Source of the DNA: an uncultured Clostridia bacterium
GTDB taxonomy: Bacteria > Bacillota > Clostridia > Lachnospirales > CAG-274
NCBI GenBank assembly: GCA_949948985.1
Contig: CATLIG010000003.1
Coordinates: 83,834-147,833 of the forward strand
Length of the DNA stretch: 64,000 bases
Direction: 5' to 3'
The notes beneath the pieces are model-generated. The model worked only from the letters and a program-made list of their open reading frames with translations. It was not told the DNA's origin and made no database searches. Position numbers and translations under genes: made by a program. Positions 46,901 through 54,070 of this stretch are shown here, piece by piece (the first letter of the stretch is position 1; every line of letters begins with the position of its first letter).

Positions 46901-48650
46901 TGTTGAAATTCAGATAAAAATGGCTCAGGGAGCAAAACCGGGAGAGGGAGGACATTTGCCTGGTAAAAAAGTTTATCCTTGGATTGCCAAGGCAAGAAAC
47001 TCAACTCCAGGTGTGAGTCTTATTTCTCCTCCGCCTCATCATGATATTTACTCAATAGAGGATTTGGCTCAGCTTATATGTGACCTGAAAAACGCCAACA
47101 GGAATGCCAGAATAAGTGTAAAGCTTGTTTCGGAGGCGGGTGTTGGGACTATTGCCGTTGGAGTGGCTAAAGGACGCGCAGACGTTATTTTAATAAGCGG
47201 ATATGACGGAGGAACGGGAGCTGCTCCACGTACAAGCGTACGTCACGCGGGACTTCCGTGGGAGCTTGGAGTGGCTGAAACTCATCAGGCGCTTCTTATG
47301 AATAATTTAAGAAACAGGGTAGTGATTGAAACGGACGGAAAACTTCTTACAGGCCGTGACGTGGCTATAGCGGCTCTTTTAGGAGCAGAGGAATTTGGAT
47401 TTGCTACAGGTCCGCTTATTACTATGGGATGTGTAATGATGAGAGTCTGTAATCTTGATACCTGCCCTGTAGGGGTAGCTACTCAGAATCCGGAACTCAG
47501 AATGAAATTTAAAGGAAAACCTGAGTATGTCGAAAACTTTATGAGGTTTATTGCTCAGGATTTAAGAGAATGGATGGCCAAAATAGGGGTGAAATCCCTT
47601 GAGGAAATGATTGGACACGTTGAAAAACTGTCACCTAAAAAGGTTGACAACTGGAAAGCAAAAACGGTAGATTTGACAAGTATTTTATATCAGACAAAAA
47701 TTTGTACAAACGATAATGAAAGATATTTTAATGTAAAACAAGACCATGAACTTGAGAAAACTCTTGATGTAAATGCTCTTGTAAGACTTTGCGAACCCGC
47801 CATAAAAAGCGGAAAGACAGTTGAGGCTAGTATGGCTATTACAAATATAAATCGTGTCGCCGGAACAATTTTATCATCTGAAATAGCAAAAAGGCACGGA
47901 GATAACGGACTTGAGGAAGATATGATTAATCTGAATTTCTCAGGCTCTGCTGGTCAGAGTTTCGGGGCTTTCTTAGCCAAAGGAGTTACTATGCGTCTTT
48001 TCGGTGACTCAAATGATTATATCGGAAAAGGTCTTTCGGGAGGAAAAATTATTGTTGTTCCCCCAAAAAACGCTGTATTTAAGGCTGATGAGAACGTGAT
48101 TATAGGAAACGTGGCTTTTTATGGAGCTATTAAAGGAGAGGCATATATAAATGGACTCGCCGGAGAAAGGTTCTGTGTGAGAAACAGCGGTATAAAAGCG
48201 GTTGTTGAGGGAATAGGCCAGCACGGCTGCGAGTATATGACAGGAGGAAGAGTCGTTGTACTTGGAAATGTTGGAAGAAACTTTGGAGCAGGTATGTCGG
48301 GCGGAGTTGCTTATGTATATAACGCTGATAAAAGTTTTGATGAAAAGTGCAATAAACAGCTTGTTTCTCTTGAGGAGGTCTTATATGATGAGGATTTAAA
48401 AGAACTTAAGGAAATGATTGAAAATCATTATAAGTATACTAATAGTGTCAAAGCCAAAAAAATTATTGATGATTTTGATAAAGAAGCGAAGAACTTTGTA
48501 AAGGTTATTCCTTTTGACTACAAAAAAGTTATTGAGGAAATAAAGAAATGCACAGAAAATGGTATGTCTGACGAGGACGCTAAAATGGAAGCATTTGAAG
48601 TTGTTATAGGAGCGAGAGATACAAGTGAAAGGAGCGCTGTAAATGGGTAA
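43929..48650 (+). CDS. gltB: Glutamate synthase large subunit
   Basis: A 1573-residue enzyme subunit that takes the amide of glutamine and, with 2-oxoglutarate, makes two glutamates. The N-terminal glutaminase domain begins after a short leader at C22 (H-D-A-C-G-I-G), the nucleophile exposed by processing. The synthase domain has the G-E-G-G-E-N-P-D motif, K-P-G-E-G-G-H-L-P and the 3Fe-4S Cys cluster C-V-M-M-R-V-C-N-L-D-T-C-P-V-G-V-A-T-Q; the C-terminal GXGXG repeat domain is complete (G-G-R-V-V-V-L-G-N-V-G-R-N-F-G-A-G-M-S-G-G). The ATG at 43929 follows GGAAGGA; an upstream in-frame ATG at 43848 yields an unrelated hydrophobic leader. It overlaps gltD by 8 bases. Confidence 0.97.
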   Translation: MNFNGLPPKQGLYDPKFEHDACGIGLIANIKGKKSHSIIDSAIRILKNLAHRGGVGSEPDTGDGAGILIQIPHKFMKKVCVNEDIKLPDEGEYGVGMLFLSPDIETRTKSLEKLKKIVEQEGQTFLGVREVPTYAKCIGKSAKEAMPRIVQVFIKKADNINAGVGFERKLFVILKRAEADIRFCKEVRDNYFYFASLSSKTIVYKGMLTPEQVNRFYLDLMDLDVKTAVAMVHSRFSTNTFPSWERAHPNRYIIHNGEINTIRGNVNWIKAREKMFETNAFGDDIKKIYPVINEDGSDSAMLDNFINMLILSGYSLPKAVMMTIPEPWENDFSMADDKRAFYEYSSCMMEPWDGPAAIGFTDGVRVGATLDRNGLRPARYYVTKDDMVILSSEVGVLDIPAENIVKKDRLEPGKMLLIDTEEGRIIEDDEIKQSVVSEHPYRKWLNENLIKLDNIKKFQKLSQNWHELVEKIKNEFLKQPYGELAAKRIIELENIFVNRENDFDEKEELLTRQKAFGYTWEDVDTTLRGIIETKTDPVSAMGTDIPIAVLSEKPQLLYNYFKQLFAQVTNPPIDAIREKIVTSTFVYLGGEKNLLNPNAFNCRRIKCDTPILTNEQLDKLKCVNEKGFNSVTIPILYNAKEKDGMVKAIDDIYKAVDIAIENGCNIIILSDKGVNSEKYAIPALLASSGVHHHLIRKGLRMSVSIVLETGEPREVHHFAVLLGYGANAVNPYLVYETLNDMSDKGYIDVSENDAVKIYVDVITGGIVKIMSKMGISTIQSYQGAQIFEALGISEDVVEKYFTGTVTRIGGLSEEHIEKETRIRHEKAFDVLAKGNALDPGGDYKWRRGGEYHLFNPESVYKLQRACQTGDYKLFKEYTALMNDRTEQLCHIRGLLDIRTVEKPINIDEVEPVESIVKRFKTGAMSYGSISLEAHECMAIAMNRLKGKSNSGEGGENPDRFIPDDNGDLRCSAIKQVASGRFGVTIHYLQNAVEIQIKMAQGAKPGEGGHLPGKKVYPWIAKARNSTPGVSLISPPPHHDIYSIEDLAQLICDLKNANRNARISVKLVSEAGVGTIAVGVAKGRADVILISGYDGGTGAAPRTSVRHAGLPWELGVAETHQALLMNNLRNRVVIETDGKLLTGRDVAIAALLGAEEFGFATGPLITMGCVMMRVCNLDTCPVGVATQNPELRMKFKGKPEYVENFMRFIAQDLREWMAKIGVKSLEEMIGHVEKLSPKKVDNWKAKTVDLTSILYQTKICTNDNERYFNVKQDHELEKTLDVNALVRLCEPAIKSGKTVEASMAITNINRVAGTILSSEIAKRHGDNGLEEDMINLNFSGSAGQSFGAFLAKGVTMRLFGDSNDYIGKGLSGGKIIVVPPKNAVFKADENVIIGNVAFYGAIKGEAYINGLAGERFCVRNSGIKAVVEGIGQHGCEYMTGGRVVVLGNVGRNFGAGMSGGVAYVYNADKSFDEKCNKQLVSLEEVLYDEDLKELKEMIENHYKYTNSVKAKKIIDDFDKEAKNFVKVIPFDYKKVIEEIKKCTENGMSDEDAKMEAFEVVIGARDTSERSAVNG

Positions 48651-50103
48651 GCCGACCGGATTTATGGAATTTGACAGAAAACTTCCGACGGACAGAAAAC
48701 CGGAAGAAAGAATTAAAGACTGGAGTGAATTTCATACTCATTTTGACGAAAATGAACTGAAAGAGCAGGGCGCGAGATGTATGAACTGCGGTATTCCTTT
48801 TTGTCATACGGGAAAGCCTGTAGAGGGAGGCTGCCCTTTGGGGAATTATATTCCGGAATGGAATGATTTAGTATACAGGGGAAAGTATGACGAGGCTTAC
48901 AGGCGTCTTATAAAGACAAGTAATTTTCCGGAGTTTACGGGACGTGTATGCCCAGCTTTATGCGAGGGTTCATGTACTCTGGGTATGAACGAGCCTGCCG
49001 TTACTGTTAAGAATATTGAGGTTCACATAATTGATAAAATGTTTGAGGAGGGCAAGGTTATTCCAAGAATACCGAAAAAGTCCACTCAAAAAAGAGTAGC
49101 GGTTGTGGGTTCAGGTCCATCTGGACTTGCCTGTGCCGATATTCTTAATCAGAAAGGTCATACAGTTACTGTTTTTGAGCGTGCCGACAGAGCGGGCGGA
49201 TTGCTTATGTATGGTATTCCAAATATGAAACTTGACAAAAAAATTGTACAAAGGCGTATTGATATTTTACAAAAAGAGGGAATTAATTTTGAGTTTAACA
49301 CTGAAGTTGGTAAAAATTATTCTGTTTCTAAGCTTATAAATGATTTTGATGCGGTAGTTCTTTGCTGTGGAGCTACAAAACCGAGAGATTTAAAAGTTGA
49401 GGGAAGAGATTGTGTTAAAGGAGTTTATTTTGCTGTTGATTTTCTTAAAGCGAATACTAAAAGTCTTTTGGACTCTGATTTTCAGGACAGGCAGTATATA
49501 AGCCCTGAAGGTAAAGACGTTATAATAATAGGCGGAGGAGATACGGGAACTGACTGTGTGGGTACGGCTATAAGACATAGCTGTAAAAGTGTCACTCAAA
49601 TTGAGATTATGCCTGAAGCGCCTGATGACAGACTGAAAAACAATCCATGGCCCCAATGGCCCAAAATTAAAAAAACTGATTATGGTCAGGAAGAAAGTAT
49701 TGAGGTTTTCGGAAAAGACCCAAGAGAATATCTTAATACGGTAACCAAGGTTGTAGCGGACGATGGGGGAAATATCAAAGAGGTTCATACTGTTCAGGTT
49801 GAATGGATAAATGACGGTGGAAAAATGATTCCTAAAAATGTTGAAGGAACGGAAAAGGTAAGACCGTGCCAGCTCTTGCTTTTGGCTATGGGATTTACAG
49901 GACCGGAAGATACTCTTATTAAACAGCTGTCTTTGGAAACAGACGAAAGAAGCAACGTCAAAGCGGAATACGGTGAATTTGAAACAAATGTTAAAGGTAT
50001 ATTTACGGCAGGGGATATGAGAAGAGGTCAAAGCCTTGTTGTATGGGCCATTCACGAGGGAAGAGAAGCGGCAAACGCCTGCGATAGATATTTGAGCAGA
50101 TAA
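48643..50103 (+). CDS. gltD: Glutamate synthase small subunit
   Basis: A 486-residue flavoprotein that passes electrons from NADPH (or ferredoxin) to the large subunit. The N-terminal region holds the cysteines for two 4Fe-4S clusters: C46, C49, C54, C64 and C103, C107, C111. The FAD-binding V-V-G-S-G-P-S-G-L-A-C-A and the NADPH-binding I-I-G-G-G-D-T-G-T-D-C segments follow. The end A-G-D-M-R-R-G-Q-S-L-V-V-W-A-I-H-E-G-R is the family signature. Its ATG overlaps the gltB stop, so the two are translationally coupled. A terminator follows. Confidence 0.96.
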   Translation: MGKPTGFMEFDRKLPTDRKPEERIKDWSEFHTHFDENELKEQGARCMNCGIPFCHTGKPVEGGCPLGNYIPEWNDLVYRGKYDEAYRRLIKTSNFPEFTGRVCPALCEGSCTLGMNEPAVTVKNIEVHIIDKMFEEGKVIPRIPKKSTQKRVAVVGSGPSGLACADILNQKGHTVTVFERADRAGGLLMYGIPNMKLDKKIVQRRIDILQKEGINFEFNTEVGKNYSVSKLINDFDAVVLCCGATKPRDLKVEGRDCVKGVYFAVDFLKANTKSLLDSDFQDRQYISPEGKDVIIIGGGDTGTDCVGTAIRHSCKSVTQIEIMPEAPDDRLKNNPWPQWPKIKKTDYGQEESIEVFGKDPREYLNTVTKVVADDGGNIKEVHTVQVEWINDGGKMIPKNVEGTEKVRPCQLLLLAMGFTGPEDTLIKQLSLETDERSNVKAEYGEFETNVKGIFTAGDMRRGQSLVVWAIHEGREAANACDRYLSR

Positions 50104-50133
50104 TATATGCAGTAATGTAAAGAAGTCTAATGA

Positions 50134-50177
50134 AAAAATGCCGGATAATATAAATTTTTATTATTCGGTATTTTTTT
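50134..50177 (+). terminator. Terminator of gltBD
   Basis: AAAAATGCCGGATAATA (50134-50150) pairs with TATTATTCGGTATTTTT (50160-50176) with G-U pairs, then T. Confidence 0.78.
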
Positions 50178-50208
50178 GTTACATTTAACTAAAAGCTGCA
50201 TATACAGT

Positions 50209-50445
50209 TATAGCGAAACAACAGAACAGATGATATTTATAGTCAATCAACTTGAGAAATAAATAAGTTCTGCGGCTAGAAATTATTTTTTCCGCATTAT
50301 TGTCAGTTGGTATAGGACGGCGGGTATGCTTTCCTTCATCTGACTTGTAAAAATAATTTTTATCCCGCTTCCTTTTATCCATTTTCAATTTGACTAACTA
50401 TAATAAAACCGATATATCAACAAATTCTTATATTGTTTCGCACTA
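50209..50445. repeat. Family A repeat inserted into a family B repeat
   Basis: Left half of B from 50209 (TATAGCGAAACAACAGAACA), then a complete family A copy from 50238 (TATAGTCAATCAACTTGAGA) to 50402 (right end diverged, TTTGACTAACTATA), then the right half of B (GATATATCAAC ... TATTGTTTCGCACTAA) to about 50445. This accounts for most of the 375-base gap between gltD and the sigma factor gene. Confidence 0.8.
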
Positions 50446-50478
50446 AAAATTCTGAGAGTTTTTATAGAGGTGATTTCA

Positions 50479-51006
50479 TTGGACGATTATGAAAAGTTTT
50501 TTAATGAGTTATGCGCTGAGTATTATGAAAAAATATTAAAATACGTGTACTTTAATATTAAAGATGAAACTTACTCCCGTGATATAACACAGAATGTTTT
50601 TTTGATTGTATATGAAAAAATCGAATATGTTTTTAAACATCCTAATATTGGAGGTTTTATTTTTCAGACGGCTAAAAATCTTGTCAGACAGCACAAAAGA
50701 GAAATTTACAATAAATTGATGATGGAAATAAACGATGAGGATATTATTAATGTAAGTTACAGCACTTTTGAGATTTCAGACTTTCTCGATAAAGAAATAA
50801 ACGAGTTTGACTATATTTCTGATGTTTTGAATATGCTTACAGATGAAAAAAGAAACTTGTATAACCTTTATTACATAAAAAGGAAACCTATGGAAGAAAT
50901 AGCTTATGAGCTTGGTATTGGATATTCGGCTGTCAGAATGAGATATGTAAGGCTCAGAAAGGAAATAAGAGATTTGGTAAAAGAACTTGCCGAAAAAAAA
51001 TTTTAA
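50479..51006 (+). CDS. ECF-type RNA polymerase sigma factor
   Basis: A 175-residue sigma factor. Region 2 is about residues 10-75 (Y-Y-E-K-I-L-K-Y-V-Y-F ... D-I-T-Q-N-V-F-L-I-V-Y-E-K-I, then G-G-F-I-F-Q-T-A-K-N-L-V-R-Q-H-K-R), and region 4 is about 118-170 (L-T-D-E-K-R-N-L-Y-N-L-Y-Y ... M-E-E-I-A-Y-E-L-G-I-G-Y-S-A-V-R-M-R-Y-V-R). No region 1 or 3, as in the ECF group. The start is TTG at 50479, six bases after AGAGGTGA; the GTG three codons earlier lies in that site. The next gene encodes a membrane protein in the anti-sigma position, so an extracytoplasmic signal is likely. Confidence 0.9.
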   Translation: MDDYEKFFNELCAEYYEKILKYVYFNIKDETYSRDITQNVFLIVYEKIEYVFKHPNIGGFIFQTAKNLVRQHKREIYNKLMMEINDEDIINVSYSTFEISDFLDKEINEFDYISDVLNMLTDEKRNLYNLYYIKRKPMEEIAYELGIGYSAVRMRYVRLRKEIRDLVKELAEKKF

Positions 51007-51045
51007 AAACTTTTGTTACGTTTTTACAAAAAAGTCCATATATAA

Positions 51046-51074
51046 GTGTAAATATTAATCGATTAAATTTACAC
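51046..51074. promoter_or_regulatory. 29-bp near-perfect palindrome between sigma and anti-sigma genes
   Basis: GTGTAAAT (51046-51053) and ATTTACAC (51067-51074) are perfect arms, with TTAATCGATTAA between them. It sits just before the AGAAGGAGG site of the next gene, so it may be an operator or an mRNA hairpin that lowers translation of the anti-sigma factor. Confidence 0.5.
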
Positions 51075-51091
51075 AGAAGGAGGTATTTGCT

Positions 51092-51982
51092 ATGAAAAAA
51101 AATAAAAATAACCTTGTCGATTTACGTATAAAACTTGATAATGCTATAGATTTGGGAAATATGGAAGAAGTCTATGCTTTGTTAAATGAAATTTCAGATT
51201 TTGACAAGGATTTTATTGAACCTGATGATGTATATGAATTCGCGAAGAGCGTAAGATTAAAAGATAAGAAAGGTGGAAATATTATGAAAAGAAAATTTAA
51301 TTTTAAAAGAACGGTTGTTATAGCTGCGGCGATAGTCGCAGTGGTTGGCATAGGAGTGAGTGGGTCTGCTCTTTTTAAACAGTACAATTTTTCGGACGGA
51401 GATAAATTTTATACTCTTTCCGCAGACCAAAATGTTGATAAAGAAGTATTAGATGAGATAGAGAAAAACATTAAAGACGGAAAGACAATAATACCGCCTG
51501 AATCCAACGATAAAGAAAGCGGAGCATCAGTTAAAAAGGCAGAGATAGAAAGTTTCTCATCTATTGAGGAAGCGGAAAAACATTTTAGTATGAAAGTATC
51601 TACTCCAAATGTTATGCCTGATTTAGAGCTTAAAAGTGTTACAGGTACAAAAACAGATTTCGGAGAAAAAGGTTTATCTGAAATTTGGGCAGTTTATGGC
51701 GATATAAACGAAAAATGTTTTGGAATTACCGTTAAAAAGTCGGATTTAGAACCAGAAAATTATATTTTATCAAGTACTGATATGGATAAGGGAAGCCATG
51801 ACGAGTATGTTTCACAAAAAGGATATAAATTTGATAAATTTAACGAAAGTAATGATACAAAAGAAAAAACAGCTAATATTTATACTACTTTAAAAGACAA
51901 TTATCAATATTCTTTTGTTTTTTACAACTTTAGTGAAAACGAGATTAAAGAGATTGTGGATAGCTTTGACTTAAGCGAATAA
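51092..51982 (+). CDS. Putative membrane anti-sigma factor with DUF4367-like domain
   Basis: A 296-residue protein with one membrane span (about residues 72-90, V-V-I-A-A-A-I-V-A-V-V-G-I-G-V). The first 64 residues are cytoplasmic and helical and could bind the sigma factor; they are not a clear zinc-type anti-sigma domain (no H-x3-C-x2-C). The outer part (about 150-296) has I-E-E-A-E-K-H-F-S-M-K-V-S-T-P and ends Y-S-F-V-F-Y-N-F-S-E-N-E-I-K-E-I-V-D-S, like DUF4367 proteins. The gene order and spacing (85 bases after the sigma gene) support an anti-sigma role. An internal AAAGGTGG with ATG at 51284 (residue 65) could start a shorter form. It ends at a strong terminator. Confidence 0.72.
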   Translation: MKKNKNNLVDLRIKLDNAIDLGNMEEVYALLNEISDFDKDFIEPDDVYEFAKSVRLKDKKGGNIMKRKFNFKRTVVIAAAIVAVVGIGVSGSALFKQYNFSDGDKFYTLSADQNVDKEVLDEIEKNIKDGKTIIPPESNDKESGASVKKAEIESFSSIEEAEKHFSMKVSTPNVMPDLELKSVTGTKTDFGEKGLSEIWAVYGDINEKCFGITVKKSDLEPENYILSSTDMDKGSHDEYVSQKGYKFDKFNESNDTKEKTANIYTTLKDNYQYSFVFYNFSENEIKEIVDSFDLSE

Positions 51983-52015
51983 GAAGCTGGGATTGTTTTT
52001 AATGAAAATTTTACA

Positions 52016-52051
52016 GGCTGTCATACTAGAAATTAGTATGACAGCTTTTTT
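52016..52051 (+). terminator. Terminator of the sigma/anti-sigma operon
   Basis: GGCTGTCATACTA (52016-52028) pairs with TAGTATGACAGCT (52034-52046), followed by T. A diverged family B repeat (about 52070-52155) lies after it. Confidence 0.9.
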
Positions 52052-52212
52052 GATTTTATAATTTACGTGCTTATAGTAAAATAAGAAAAAATGAATAATT
52101 AAACTTTAATAAGCCTTATATATCAAGGACTAATTTTATTATTTTTGATAAAAGTTATGCGGTAGTTGTAATAACATCTTATGAATAACAGCGGAATTTT
52201 TTACAAATTAAA

Positions 52213-52241
52213 TTGCAATATATTGAAATATATGATATAAT
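52213..52241 (+). promoter_or_regulatory. Promoter of the soluble chemoreceptor-like gene
   Basis: TTGCAA (52213-52218), 17 bases, TATAAT (52236-52241), with TG one base before the -10 box. Confidence 0.65.
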
Positions 52242-52281
52242 TACTTTGGGATTTTATATTTTTTTAAATGGGGTATAAGTT

Positions 52282-53631
52282 ATGAGTATTTTAAAAAAAG
52301 AGAATAACGCTGACAGAAATAAATTAATTTCTTTAATGCAGTCTGCTTCCGAAGGCAGTTATATTTTATGCGATGAAAATGATTTTAAGGATAAGGAATT
52401 AGCTCAGACATACAACGCTCTTATAGATAAATTTTTAAAGTCAGGAAATGAAACCGCTATATCGCTTAATAATTCTATGGAAATTATCGGAAACTGCAAT
52501 AATGTTCGTACTATGCTTGAAATTGTGGAACGACAGAAAAATAACTTAAATACGGTAACGGATATGGTTATTGATATCGCTGAATCTATAAGTAAATGTG
52601 AGGAAATTTTAAATACTATAAGCAATAATACAGACTCTGCTTACAAGACCTCGTTAATTTCAAAAAAAATAATGAACGAAACTTTTTCAAGCGTAAGTCA
52701 AAGTTATGGAGCTATTATTATGGCGGTTGACGCAATGAATGGATTTTCGGAAAAGTTTGAGGCAATTAAGGATATTTTAAAAACAGTAAATAATATTGCC
52801 GACCGTACACAAATTTTGGCGGTAAACGCTAAAATAGAAGCCAGCCGTTCCTCTGACGGAAAGGGGTTTGCCGTTGTTGCGGGGGAAATCAGTCAGCTGT
52901 CAACGGATACACAGACGTCAGTTAGCCGGATGTCAAAGTTTCTTCGTGAAATTCTTGAGGCTATAGAGCAGTTGGTCAATCAGTTTGACGATTTGAAATT
53001 ATTACTTTCGGTAAGTAATGATTCTGCAAAAGAAACAGAAACATCAGTTATTAAAATGGCTGATAATATGCAAAATGTTATTGAGCAGACTTCAATTTTA
53101 TATAATCATATGAATATGCAGAATTCCGCTACCAAATCATTTACGGAACATATTGTTATGGTGGCAAAGGATGCCGATTCTCTTGACTCAAATTGTAAAC
53201 AGCCGGGCAGGGATATGTATACAATAAGCCGTTCTATTGATAAAGTACGTACCAAGTACATAAAAAATCAGAGTTGTCTTTCGGAAAAAGATTTGATTGA
53301 TATATACAATACTGACCATTTAATATTTACGGGAAGACTTTATAATATGATTGAGGGATTTGAGGAGTTAAAGCTTAAAAATTTAAATCAGCCGAAAAAT
53401 TGTAAATTTGGAAAGTGGATGCAGAGTTTAAAAGATAAAGAACCTTTGAAAGCAGAGCTGTTTAAACAAGCGGATTATTATCACAATGCTCTTCATGAAT
53501 TTGCCACAATGTGTTTTAACGCAAATAAGAATGGGGAAAAGGAAAAAGCCTTTGTTTTTTTTGAACAGGCTCAAAAGATTTGTCATAGCTTTTCTTCTGA
53601 ATTAAATAGATTGAAAAAAAGTTTACAGTAA
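52282..53631 (+). CDS. Soluble chemoreceptor-like protein with C-terminal zinc-binding (CZB) domain
   Basis: A 449-residue protein without a membrane span. The middle third is an MCP-type signalling domain: I-A-D-R-T-Q-I-L-A-V-N-A-K-I-E-A-S-R then [11 protein letters not shown]. It is shortened compared with full receptors. The C-terminal part from about residue 335 is a CZB domain: zinc ligands H346 (D-H-L-I-F-T), C374 (N-C-K-F-G-K-W), H401 and H405 (Y-H-N-A-L-H) are all present. Such soluble receptors sense zinc or hypochlorous acid in some bacteria; the ligand here is unknown. The upstream site is weak (a short GGGG run before the ATG), and its own promoter and terminator make it a single-gene unit. 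Confidence 0.88.
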   Translation: MSILKKENNADRNKLISLMQSASEGSYILCDENDFKDKELAQTYNALIDKFLKSGNETAISLNNSMEIIGNCNNVRTMLEIVERQKNNLNTVTDMVIDIAESISKCEEILNTISNNTDSAYKTSLISKKIMNETFSSVSQSYGAIIMAVDAMNGFSEKFEAIKDILKTVNNIADRTQILAVNAKIEASRSSDGKGFAVVAGEISQLSTDTQTSVSRMSKFLREILEAIEQLVNQFDDLKLLLSVSNDSAKETETSVIKMADNMQNVIEQTSILYNHMNMQNSATKSFTEHIVMVAKDADSLDSNCKQPGRDMYTISRSIDKVRTKYIKNQSCLSEKDLIDIYNTDHLIFTGRLYNMIEGFEELKLKNLNQPKNCKFGKWMQSLKDKEPLKAELFKQADYYHNALHEFATMCFNANKNGEKEKAFVFFEQAQKICHSFSSELNRLKKSLQ

Positions 53632-53657
53632 AAATAAGAGTCAGTAAGTTTTTTATC

Positions 53658-53692
53658 AAAAAAGGGTTCCTCGTTATGAGGAACCCTTTTTT
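53658..53692. terminator. Strong bidirectional terminator
   Basis: AAAAAAGGGTTCCTC (53658-53672) pairs with GAGGAACCCTTTTTT (53678-53692). It ends the chemoreceptor-like gene on the + strand and the tiny peptide gene on the - strand. Confidence 0.92.
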
Positions 53693-53710
53693 GTGTCGTA
53701 AACAAAAGTA

Positions 53711-53776
53711 TTATAAATGAGTTAGTATTATTATAAGAATATTTATTAAACCCATAAAAATATTAAGCTCTTTCAT
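53711..53776 (-). CDS. Tiny hydrophobic peptide (21 residues), toxin- or membrane-peptide-like
   Basis: A 21-codon frame too short for usual gene calling. It has AAGGAGGT at 53792-53785, eight bases before the ATG at 53776, and ends with TAA at 53711. The peptide begins M-K-E-L-N-I-F-M-G-L and continues as one hydrophobic stretch (I-N-I-L-I-I-I-L) ending T-H-L. A bidirectional terminator lies 18 bases after the stop, so the transcript would be roughly 120-200 bases. This layout is like that of small type I toxins or regulatory membrane peptides, but no antisense RNA was identified and no family is recognised. The rest of the gap 53777-54028 is AT-rich without other genes. Confidence 0.55.
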   Translation of the reverse strand: MKELNIFMGLINILIIILTHL

Positions 53777-54028
53777 AATAGCCTACCTCCTTAAAAGTTT
53801 TTTAAATTAAATAAAAATATTTAATCTATGTACGGAATTTAAAATCACTTTATGAGGAAGTATTTTGTTTATTACAACATATGCATTATACAATAAAATA
53901 TTAATTATGTGAATATATGTATTATTATATTTTTTCAGAGATTTTATTGTAATTATATGTAGTTTTATATAAAAAAACAGTATTTTTAATTTTACGGTTT
54001 TTTTATTGTAGAAATTAAAATTTTTTTA

Positions 54029-54037
54029 TGTTATAAT
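54029..54037 (+). promoter_or_regulatory. Extended -10 promoter of the miaB operon
   Basis: TG-T-TATAAT at 54029-54037, with no good -35 at 17 bases. Predicted transcription start about 54044, which supports the TTG at 54071 rather than the ATG at 54047 as the start of translation. Confidence 0.6.
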
Positions 54038-54070
54038 AAAAAACAAATGATTTTTTTGGAGGTCGAAAAC

